Part shown: positions 6,957 to 12,515 of the stretch, piece after piece | How positions within the stretch are numbered: position 1 is the first letter of the stretch | How the letters are laid out: every line of letters begins with the position of its first letter | Assembly (NCBI GenBank): GCA_011065005.1 | Contig: JAAKFP010000027.1 | Span: 1-12,515, forward strand | From: Chlamydiota bacterium | Lineage (GTDB): Bacteria > Chlamydiota > Chlamydiia > Chlamydiales > Waddliaceae | Direction: 5' to 3' | DNA length: 12,515 nt | Notes under the pieces: model-generated | Seen by the model: the letters and a program-made list of their open reading frames with translations, nothing else | What the model was told of the DNA's origin: nothing | Databases searched by the model: none | Translations under genes and position numbers: made by a program

Positions 6957-7683
6957 ATTGTTGCGCTTCGCGAAACATTGCTCAAAGGCTTTGCTTTATC
7001 TTGTTTTCCCTCCCATATGTCTGCATTGCGGAGATCCTATAGAGGAAAAATCTTTAATCTTCTGTTGCGACTGCCTTGGTCGACTTGAACCGATCGATCC
7101 TTTAGAACGGTGTCCCTATTGCTTTTCTGCCGACTTTTATCTCGAAAAAAAGGTGTGCCCAGAATGCTTCCGTTGTACTCCTCTATTGAATCGTATTGCT
7201 GCAGCTTTCGACTACATTGGGCCGGCCGCTGATCTTGTTAAGGAAATGAAATATGGAAACCGACCCTATCTAGCAAAAGGTGCTGCAGCGTATATGGCGG
7301 CACAATTTTATCGTTTAGATTGGCCGACCCCTGACTATATCATACCGGTGCCCTTACCTTTAACACGTTGGATCCAAAGAGGATATAATCAAAGTCACCT
7401 CCTAGCGGAATCGCTCTCGAAGTTCCTAAACCGTCCCCTTCTCAACGGCCTCCACCGTATATGTGGCGATTTCAGTCAAGCAGGACTAAGCCGAGAACAA
7501 CGGATGGCGTTAAGCCCCAGTTCATTTCGATTCACAAAAAAGGTGAATCTCGAGGATAAATGCCTCCTCCTTGTCGATGATGTCATGACGACAGGAAGTA
7601 CTCTACGATGTTGTGCGGAAATTCTTCTAGAAGAATGTCCTAAGAGCATTTATGGGTTGACCGTATGTCGCGCAATCAAATAA
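6925..7683 (+). CDS. comF: ComF family protein (zinc-finger phosphoribosyltransferase-like)
   Basis: A 252-aa ComF/GntX-type protein. The N-terminal part carries Cys pairs typical of the family's double zinc finger: C32/C35 (CLHC), C47/C48/C50, C63/C66 and C78/C81/C84. The C-terminal part is a type I phosphoribosyltransferase fold: PVPL (141-144), RGYNQSHLLA (152-161) and the PRPP-binding LLLVDDVMTTGSTL (214-227). Family members act in uptake of transforming DNA in competent bacteria, but many genomes without known competence carry one, so the role here is open. There is no usable ATG: the longest reading begins with TTG at 6925, inside the preceding gene, and TTG at 6958, just after that gene's stop with AGG upstream, is a credible alternative giving a more typical N-terminus. 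The gene ends 20 bp before bshB1, so the genes are probably co-transcribed. Confidence 0.9.
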   Translation: MAKNIHSQAHKLLRFAKHCSKALLYLVFPPICLHCGDPIEEKSLIFCCDCLGRLEPIDPLERCPYCFSADFYLEKKVCPECFRCTPLLNRIAAAFDYIGPAADLVKEMKYGNRPYLAKGAAAYMAAQFYRLDWPTPDYIIPVPLPLTRWIQRGYNQSHLLAESLSKFLNRPLLNGLHRICGDFSQAGLSREQRMALSPSSFRFTKKVNLEDKCLLLVDDVMTTGSTLRCCAEILLEECPKSIYGLTVCRAIK

Positions 7684-7692
7684 TTTACCAAT

Positions 7693-7699
7693 GAGGTGG
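7693..7699 (+). promoter_or_regulatory. Ribosome binding site of bshB1
   Basis: GAGGTGG lies just upstream of the ATG at 7704, in the 20-bp gap after comF. It is the best Shine-Dalgarno in this cluster and fixes the bshB1 start. Confidence 0.65.
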
Positions 7700-7703
7700 T
7701 AAT

Positions 7704-8387
7704 ATGGTAGATATACTCGCATTTGGTGCACATCCCGATGATATTGATTTTGCTTGTGGAGCGATTCTCGCGAAGATGGCTGCACAGAAGAAGTCGATTG
7801 TGCTGGTAGACCTAACACTTGGAGATAAAGGAACTCACGGTGTCCCTGAGGAGCGACGACAAGAGAGCGAGAACGCAGCAGCAGTAATTGGAGCGAAGAG
7901 AGTTTTCCTCGACTTTAAAGACTGTGAAGTTGTCGACAATTATGAAGGTCGGCTAAAGCTTGTTAAGTTGATCCGTGAGCATAAACCCCGCCTTGTGATA
8001 GGCCCTTTTTGGAAAGGAGAACAAAACCACCCAGATCACCTGGCTTGTGGTCAGATGGTTCGCCACGCTTGTCGTTACGCACGTTTTGCTAACATTCTCC
8101 CGGAAATTCCTATCCATTGGATCGATGGGGTTTTGCATTATCCTCCACCAACGTATGAAAAGATTGATTTTATCGTCGATGTCACAGACGTTGTCGATGT
8201 CTGGAAAAAGATGATGCTCTGTCATGCGACGCAGATGCAGACTTTTGCCTACGAAGATTGGTGTCTAAAAGTTGCGGCGAAACTGGGAGTGCTCATCGGA
8301 AAACCTTTCGCTCAAGGGCTCGTGAAGGGTAATCCAATTATTATCGATGATATCATGAGCGTCGCTAAAGGTGCGCGGGAACTATAA
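7704..8387 (+). CDS. bshB1: BshB1-type GlcNAc-malate deacetylase (LmbE/PIG-L family)
   Basis: A 227-aa zinc-dependent deacetylase of the LmbE/PIG-L family. AFGAHPDDID (6-15) is the family motif with candidate zinc ligands H10 and D13 and catalytic D12; the third ligand is in NHPDHLACG (108-116), probably H112. The position usually occupied by Glu in AHPDDxE is Asp (D15). The family includes several N-acetylglucosaminyl deacetylases; the bacillithiol assignment (removal of acetate from GlcNAc-L-malate) rests on the adjacent bshA, whose ATG follows this gene's stop codon directly with no spacer. That arrangement indicates translational coupling and matches the pathway order. Length is usual for BshB1. 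It is presumably cytosolic, with no signal sequence. Confidence 0.88.
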   Translation: MVDILAFGAHPDDIDFACGAILAKMAAQKKSIVLVDLTLGDKGTHGVPEERRQESENAAAVIGAKRVFLDFKDCEVVDNYEGRLKLVKLIREHKPRLVIGPFWKGEQNHPDHLACGQMVRHACRYARFANILPEIPIHWIDGVLHYPPPTYEKIDFIVDVTDVVDVWKKMMLCHATQMQTFAYEDWCLKVAAKLGVLIGKPFAQGLVKGNPIIIDDIMSVAKGAREL

Positions 8388-9512
8388 ATGAAAATTGGTA
8401 TTGTTTGTTATCCTTCGCTAGGAGGAAGCGGAATCGTTGCGACAGAGCTAGGCCATGTTTTGGCAGCTAAAGGGCATGAAATACACTTCATCACCTACGA
8501 AGTTCCTTTCCGTTTACGCATCGATGACCAGAATATTTTTTTTCACCAGGTAGATATCTATCGACACGATTTATTTAAATACCCCGATTACGCTCTTCCG
8601 TTGGCAGTGAAAATTGCTTCGATATCAGAGAAGTACGATCTCGATATACTACATGTTCATTACGCCATCCCACACGCTACGAGTGCCTTTCTAGCAAAGC
8701 AGATCCTAGGAAAAAAGAAACCCGTAGTGATTACAACTCTCCACGGAACAGATATCACTCTTGTGGGGAGAGATCCTGCTTATTACAAAATTGTTAAGTT
8801 CAGTATCGAACACAGCGACGGAGTAACGGCTGTTTCGAATAATTTAAAAGAACAAACGATCGAATATTTTAAGATTGAAAAACCGATAGAAGTGATCTAC
8901 AACTGCTTTATCCCCCGAAGAGACCTCATAGGAAAAAAACCATTGCGCGATCAATTCGTTCAGAAGGATGAAAAACTGCTGATACATTCTTCAAACTTTC
9001 GCACTGTAAAACGCTCTGAAGATGTCCTCCATATTTTTTTGGAGGTGCGAAAAAAGGTGAACAGCAAACTTCTGTTTCTTGGATCAGGCGAGGGTATTGA
9101 AGGTGTTCGACAATTGGTGCACGATCATCAACTTGAAAAAGAAGTTTTCTTCTTAGGAAAGGTTCAAGATATTGACCCCTTCGTTGCCAGCTCCGATGTT
9201 CTTCTTCTTCCCAGTGCTCTAGAAAGCTTTGGTTTAGTTGCCCTAGAAGCTATGTCCTATGGAGTCCCAGTTGTTGCGAGCTGTGTTGGAGGGATTCCTG
9301 AAGTTGTTGTAGATGGTGAAACAGGCCTTTTAGCACAGCCTGGCGATATCAAGCAGATGGCAAAACATGTTACGGAACTGCTCACAAACCCATCCTTATA
9401 TGAGAAGATGAGCCGCCACGGCATGGAAAGAGCAAAAACCAAATTTTGCGCTTCAAAAATCGTCTCCCAATACCTTTCTTATTACCAAGCAGTACTCGCG
9501 GCCGAGTATTGA
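8388..9512 (+). CDS. bshA: BshA-type N-acetyl-alpha-D-glucosaminyl L-malate synthase
   Basis: A 374-aa GT4-family retaining glycosyltransferase (GT-B fold) that fits BshA, the first enzyme of bacillithiol synthesis, joining GlcNAc from UDP-GlcNAc to L-malate. MKIGIVCYPSLGGSGIVATE (1-20) with the GGSG loop is nearly diagnostic of BshA, as is HEIHFITYEVPFRL (30-43). Further GT4 features are LHGTD (118-122), SNFRTVKR (202-209) in the donor-binding region, and ALESFGLVALEA (277-288), the EX7E motif with E279 and E287. Length matches the family. The start ATG abuts the bshB1 stop codon. The gene ends the plus-strand cluster and converges on dnaA with 80 bp between them; no clear terminator with a T-run is seen there. 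BshC, the cysteine ligase completing the pathway, is not in this window. Confidence 0.9.
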   Translation: MKIGIVCYPSLGGSGIVATELGHVLAAKGHEIHFITYEVPFRLRIDDQNIFFHQVDIYRHDLFKYPDYALPLAVKIASISEKYDLDILHVHYAIPHATSAFLAKQILGKKKPVVITTLHGTDITLVGRDPAYYKIVKFSIEHSDGVTAVSNNLKEQTIEYFKIEKPIEVIYNCFIPRRDLIGKKPLRDQFVQKDEKLLIHSSNFRTVKRSEDVLHIFLEVRKKVNSKLLFLGSGEGIEGVRQLVHDHQLEKEVFFLGKVQDIDPFVASSDVLLLPSALESFGLVALEAMSYGVPVVASCVGGIPEVVVDGETGLLAQPGDIKQMAKHVTELLTNPSLYEKMSRHGMERAKTKFCASKIVSQYLSYYQAVLAAEY

Positions 9513-9592
9513 TGGCTACACGATAATTCGGGCACGGGCACGCACGTGGGCATGATGCCAATTCTTCATTCACGAGGTATCTATCCTGTAAA

Positions 9593-10951
9593 CTAGCTGT
9601 GGATATTTCTCTCTACCATGCCGATCTGTCGCCGCAAAGTTTCGTTGCAGGCAACCTTTTTCTCAATACTCTTACAAGCATGTAGAATTGTAGAATGTGT
9701 TTTCCCAAAAGAATCACTCAGCGTTTGTAGGGTACCATTAATCAGCTTACATGCTAAATACATGGCAACTTGCCTCGGTAGTACAACCTCTTTTGTGCGA
9801 ACCGATCCCTTCAGGTCGCTTACCCGTACTTGGAAGACAGCAGCAACGCATTTTAGGACTTGATCAATAGAGATTTTGTTTCGTGGGACATGCTGGAGCA
9901 TCTCTCGAAGGGTTTGCTCGACAACCTCTTCAGTAATCTTCAAATCCAGTAACCGGCATTGAGCGCTTAGGCGGTTGATCGCCCCTTCGAGCTGCCTTAC
10001 GTTATTGTAGATATGCTCTGCAATATAAAACGCTACATCATTCGAGAGTTGTAATCCTTTCTGTTGTGCTTTGTGTTGCAGGATCGCTACACGGGTTTCC
10101 AGTTCTGGAATGCCAATATTTGCGACGAGACCCCATTCCATTCTTGCAATCATCCTTTCAGAGAGCTTGAGCTGACTCGGGGGTTTATCACTTGTGATGA
10201 CGATCTGTTTGTTTTGATTGATTAACGTCTCGAAAGTGTTGCAGAATTCTTCTTCAAAGTTGAGTCTGTTCTGTAGAAACTGAATATCATCGACGAGGAG
10301 AACATCCACGCTTGAACGATAAAATCGCTTCATCTGCTCTATAGATTTATTTCTAAGGCTATAGACTAAGTCATTAATAAATGCCTCTGTGGTGATACAC
10401 TGCACTCGCTGTCTTTTGTTGTTCTTGCGAATAAAGTGTCCAATACTATGGAGAATATGGGTTTTTCCCAAGCCAACACCACCATGAATGAACAGTGGAT
10501 TATACGACTGTCCGGGTCTCGCTGCTACCCCCATCGCTGCTGATTTGACAAATTGATTCGATGGTCCCTCAATAAAAGTGTCGAATTGGTAATTGTCGTT
10601 TAACTTCACTCCAAACTTTTCAGCATGATCACTTTTTTCTTGAGAAGAAAGGAGAGGAACAGCATCAGAAGGAGGCTTTTTTCTGGCTGGGCGTGCTATG
10701 ATAAAATTGATAGCCGGCTCTCCTTTAGCATTCACGGGTAGGAAAGCACACAGATCCTCTTTGTAGTTCGTGAGCAGATACTCCTTGACGAAGATGTTGG
10801 GAATCTCAACCGTAATTTCTTCAGGAGTGGTTTCAAGAACTTTGATCGGTTCAAACCAGTTACCAAAAGCCGTTGCCGAACAGCGCTTTTTGATGTATTG
10901 CAAGAACTGGGTCCAAATATCAGTAGTGTCACAAGAATCACAAACAGTCAT
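9593..10951 (-). CDS. dnaA: Chromosomal replication initiator protein DnaA (chlamydial type)
   Basis: A 452-aa AAA+ ATPase that binds origin DNA and opens it for replication. Domain I is residues ~10-80 ([13 protein letters not shown], 28-40), followed by a short variable linker. The AAA+ core has Walker A GGVGLGKT (157-164), Walker [10 protein letters not shown] (217-225), sensor 1 VITSDKPP (251-258), a probable arginine finger near R270 in [20 protein letters not shown] (281-291) and sensor 2 R319 in [12 protein letters not shown]. Domain IV (~360-452) is the helix-turn-helix, but its signature is [12 protein letters not shown] (415-426), one residue shorter than the common FGGRDHTTVLHAC. 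I recall the same shortened form from chlamydial DnaA. Chlamydiae carry two dnaA genes; which one this is cannot be said. The start at 10951 is supported by AAAGGA at 10965-10960, eight bases upstream. Neighbours are hemH upstream and bshA convergent; dnaN, rpmH and yidC are absent. Confidence 0.96.
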   Translation of the reverse strand: MTVCDSCDTTDIWTQFLQYIKKRCSATAFGNWFEPIKVLETTPEEITVEIPNIFVKEYLLTNYKEDLCAFLPVNAKGEPAINFIIARPARKKPPSDAVPLLSSQEKSDHAEKFGVKLNDNYQFDTFIEGPSNQFVKSAAMGVAARPGQSYNPLFIHGGVGLGKTHILHSIGHFIRKNNKRQRVQCITTEAFINDLVYSLRNKSIEQMKRFYRSSVDVLLVDDIQFLQNRLNFEEEFCNTFETLINQNKQIVITSDKPPSQLKLSERMIARMEWGLVANIGIPELETRVAILQHKAQQKGLQLSNDVAFYIAEHIYNNVRQLEGAINRLSAQCRLLDLKITEEVVEQTLREMLQHVPRNKISIDQVLKCVAAVFQVRVSDLKGSVRTKEVVLPRQVAMYLACKLINGTLQTLSDSFGKTHSTILHACKSIEKKVACNETLRRQIGMVERNIHS

Positions 10952-11263
10952 TATTTCGGTCCTTTAAAAGTTATGAACAACGTTTCCACAGCCCATTCTG
11001 GAACTGTTCTGACGGAAAATTTAGCATGAGAAATCTTAGGCTGCAAGCAATTTGTCCTCACTTTTTACTATCTGTTCGTTAACTCGTTGATTTTCAAAAA
11101 TAGAAGTCTTTATAAAACTTTTAAAACCGATTTTTTTTATGCAAACCTCTTATAGCGAAATAGATACGAAATAGCGACAGATTTGTTTTGAGAGTTAAAT
11201 GGATGGCTTTGAACAAGTTAACAACAAAAAAATCAGAGTCACTTCTTCCGTAATCGTTACGCC
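10952..11263 (-). promoter_or_regulatory. dnaA upstream region with candidate promoter
   Basis: About 310 bp without a credible gene separates the hemH-side repeat array from dnaA; it very probably holds the dnaA promoter. One weak candidate on the minus strand has -10 TAAATT (11023-11018) with an extended TG (TGC just before it) and a poor -35 TTGCAG (11046-11041) at 17-bp spacing. Other features are an AT-rich stretch (~11095-11145), a direct repeat CGAAATAG (11156-11163 and 11167-11174, one helical turn apart), and a short hairpin CGTAA-TCG-TTACG (11249-11261). Two loose DnaA-box-like sites, TTATGAACA (10971-10979) and GTTTCCACA (10982-10990), deviate by one and two bases from TTATnCACA. 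None of these is strong alone. Confidence 0.4.
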
Positions 11264-11312
11264 CTTTCCGCCTTCCGCCTTCCGCCTTCCGCCTTCCGCC
11301 TTCATCCTTCAT
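11264..11312. repeat. Heptanucleotide tandem repeat (7 units)
   Basis: Seven head-to-tail 7-bp units on the plus strand: CTTTCCG, four exact CCTTCCG units and two CCTTCAT variants that continue in phase (CCTTCCG at 11271-11298, CCTTCAT at 11299-11312). The hemH stop codon (TGA, 11311-11309) lies inside the last unit. The minus-strand frame would read as GGRRKAEGGRRK-type low complexity, resembling heptamer arrays known from other bacteria such as cyanobacteria. Such arrays change length by slippage; here this would alter only the hemH 3' end and spacing to dnaA, because the stop codon precedes the variable units. Confidence 0.85.
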
Positions 11313-12289
11313 ATGTGTCTGACAAGCATTTGGTTATTGCATAGTTCAGCTTCGGTTAGGATGATAGATATTGCTTGGACCCAATCGGGGTTAAGAGTTA
11401 AGCAGGGAATGCGATAGGGACGAAGGTTTTTTTCTTTGATGATTGACATGTATTCCTGTTCGATTTCGAAGAGGGTTTCAATGTGGTCAGAGGTGAAGCT
11501 GATCGGAACAAAAACGATGTTTGTCCTTTCTTCTTTCCAAGAGTTGATCTGTTGACACATATCATTGGTATATGGTCTGAGCCACTCTCCAGGACCGAAT
11601 TTTGATTGATAAGATAGCCTTCCAATGGTGTCTGGAAAGGCTTTCATTACGGCATTGAAAGACGCTTGACACTCATCTTCATAAATGTCGCCTTTTGTAA
11701 TGAAGTCCCTGGGTAGTCCGTGAGCTGAAAAAAGTAGAATTGTATCCTTTTGACTCAACTGATGTTTCTGCAAAAAATTACGAATGCTGTTTTGATGTGC
11801 TTTGACAAATCCAGGGTGTGTTGGATAGGATTTGACCCAACGCATTTTGTTGACGATGGTGGGAGGTAAATGTTGTTGAAACCATAGTGCGACGCTTCCT
11901 GTTGTTGCGTAGGTAAATTGCGGAAACAGAGGAAAGACACGGATTTCATCGCATTGTAGGTTGTGGGCTGCGTGGATAAAATCGTTGTGAGTGGCAGGAA
12001 GATAACGGTGAAAAGTGATAATAGGTCCTTTCAGGTGCCTACTCAGGGAGTGCTTAAGAGCTTCGGTATCGGCAAAAATTGGGGACTTTCCCCCAATGGT
12101 TTCATAATCCATAGAGAGCTTTTTGGATCGCTTTTTGGCGATCCGTGTAAACAGCAGGCGATGGATAATCTTTGGGAGTTTTGTTCGTATGATCTCCTGA
12201 TCTGTCAATAAGGATTGTAGGAAGGGAAAAACTTCTTTTAGGTCTCTAGGTCCGCCGAAACCCGCAATGATGTAACCGATTTTCTTCAT
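11309..12289 (-). CDS. hemH: Ferrochelatase (HemH)
   Basis: A 326-aa ferrochelatase that inserts Fe2+ into a porphyrin ring (protoporphyrin IX, or coproporphyrin III in the alternative pathway) at the end of heme synthesis. Numbered from the chosen start: IIAGFGGPRD (7-16), FPLFPQFTYATTGS (119-132), ILLFSAHGLP (184-193) with the metal-binding H190, YQSKFGPGEWLRPYT (227-241) and VPISFTSDHIETLFEIE (261-277) with E271. Length and motif order are normal. The start at 12289 (MKKIGYII) is preferred: GGAG lies ten bases upstream and family members begin just before the GFGGP motif. An in-frame ATG at 12370 would add 27 residues forming a hydrophobic segment, but has no ribosome binding site. The stop codon is inside the heptamer repeat. 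hemH is upstream of and co-directional with dnaA, about 360 bp away. Other heme genes are not in the window. Confidence 0.94.
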   Translation of the reverse strand: MKKIGYIIAGFGGPRDLKEVFPFLQSLLTDQEIIRTKLPKIIHRLLFTRIAKKRSKKLSMDYETIGGKSPIFADTEALKHSLSRHLKGPIITFHRYLPATHNDFIHAAHNLQCDEIRVFPLFPQFTYATTGSVALWFQQHLPPTIVNKMRWVKSYPTHPGFVKAHQNSIRNFLQKHQLSQKDTILLFSAHGLPRDFITKGDIYEDECQASFNAVMKAFPDTIGRLSYQSKFGPGEWLRPYTNDMCQQINSWKEERTNIVFVPISFTSDHIETLFEIEQEYMSIIKEKNLRPYRIPCLTLNPDWVQAISIILTEAELCNNQMLVRHI

Positions 12290-12299
12290 CTGAAAAGCA

Positions 12300-12303
12300 C
12301 TCC
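12300..12303 (-). promoter_or_regulatory. Ribosome binding site of hemH
   Basis: The minus strand reads GGAG ten bases before the ATG at 12289-12287. The earlier in-frame ATG at 12370 has nothing comparable, so this site decides the shorter start. Confidence 0.55.
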
Positions 12304-12399
12304 AAATTATTCCGATGTGTATACATATAATCACGATTGCTATATACATGCACCCTGTATAGTGTTTCATTCAATTGGGATTATCCGTAAGGATTTTGC

Positions 12400-12430
12400 T
12401 ATACTCAATTCTTCATCTTAATTGAGTATA
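12400..12430. repeat. Perfect 11-bp inverted repeat upstream of hemH
   Basis: TATACTCAATT (12400-12410) and AATTGAGTATA (12420-12430) are perfect inverted arms around a nine-base spacer. The second arm ends directly against the start of MITE-like copy 2 at 12431. The arms contain TATACT/AGTATA, so the site could overlap a -10 element, act as an operator for hemH about 110 bp downstream, or form a hairpin at the end of an unseen neighbouring transcript. AT-rich arms without a T-run make a standard terminator unlikely. Confidence 0.55.
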
Positions 12431-12515
12431 AGGGCTCGTGCAAAAATAAGTTGTGCGTTTCTGGTGACTCAGCGCTTCAGATGCGAGGCGCAAATTCGCA
12501 GACAACTTATTAGTT
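12431..12515. repeat. MITE-like palindromic repeat, copy 2 (left half, cut by window end)
   Basis: These 85 bases align without gaps to positions 2-86 of copy 1, with about 16 differences (roughly 81% identity), in the same orientation. Conserved parts include GTGCAAAAATAAGTT, CAGCGCTTCAG and GGCGCAAAT. The small internal hairpin is kept and is better paired here: GCGCTTC (12472-12478) against GAGGCGC (12485-12491). The other half should lie beyond the window. Confidence 0.8.

Noticed and set aside
9525..9565. Possible bidirectional terminator in the convergent bshA-dnaA gap
   Set aside because: GGCA-TGA-TGCC (9549-9559) and GC-rich GGCACG repeats can pair weakly, but no T-run follows on either strand and the stem is only four pairs.
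9382..9573. Minus-strand open frame of 63 codons across the bshA end and the bshA-dnaA gap
   Set aside because: Mostly antisense to bshA; composition is Arg/Pro/Cys-rich without pattern and no ribosome binding site was seen.
11121..11312. Minus-strand 63-codon open frame starting MKDEGGRRKAEGG in the hemH-dnaA gap
   Set aside because: Its N-terminal part is only the heptamer array read in frame, it overlaps the hemH stop codon, has no ribosome binding site, and the rest looks like unselected AT-rich sequence.
2..12515. Composite transposon formed by the two flanking repeat copies
   Set aside because: The enclosed DNA holds housekeeping genes including dnaA, hemH and bioY, there is no transposase, and the copies differ at about 19% of positions.

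Overview
The window looks like chromosomal DNA of a chlamydia-like bacterium, probably an environmental (amoeba-associated) member of the Chlamydiae; I cannot fix the genus. The main evidence is the DnaA protein, whose N-terminus (short Cys-containing leader, then an 'AFxNW..PI.VLE' block) and shortened box-binding signature (FGKTHSTI) resemble chlamydial DnaA as I remember it. A BioY-type biotin importer and a large protein with an Inc-like paired hydrophobic segment fit the same assignment. No rRNA, tRNA, CRISPR array or transposase gene was seen.

Layout. (1) 2-160: a near-palindromic, MITE-like repeat; a second copy begins at 12431 and runs off the window end, so the two copies frame the window. 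(2) 160-5191, minus strand: two overlapping genes, first a 1018-aa protein with an Inc-like bilobed hydrophobic segment, a helical middle and a GT-B (MGDG-synthase/MurG-like) glycosyltransferase domain, then a 673-aa fusion of a LicD-type nucleotidyltransferase domain to a family 25 glycosyltransferase. This pair is the least ordinary part of the window. (3) 5293-5871, minus: bioY. (4) 6012-9512, plus: a tight cluster of a membrane-anchored kinase-like protein of unknown role, comF, bshB1 and bshA, with overlapping or abutting ends. (5) 9593-10951, minus: dnaA, convergent with bshA. (6) 10952-11308: the dnaA upstream region, with a 7-bp tandem array at its hemH end. (7) 11309-12289, minus: hemH (ferrochelatase). 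(8) 12400-12430: a perfect 11-bp inverted repeat directly abutting the second MITE-like copy.

How the genes may work together. bshB1 and bshA encode the first two steps of bacillithiol synthesis (GlcNAc-malate formation and its deacetylation); the last enzyme, BshC, is not in the window. BioY imports biotin and HemH inserts iron into porphyrin, both ordinary housekeeping roles, as is DnaA. The two large glycosyltransferase genes overlap by 47 bp in the longest reading and are probably co-expressed. Together they carry three predicted transferase modules, which suggests a dedicated glycan or glycolipid modification, possibly at a membrane facing the host. Substrate and localisation cannot be read from sequence.
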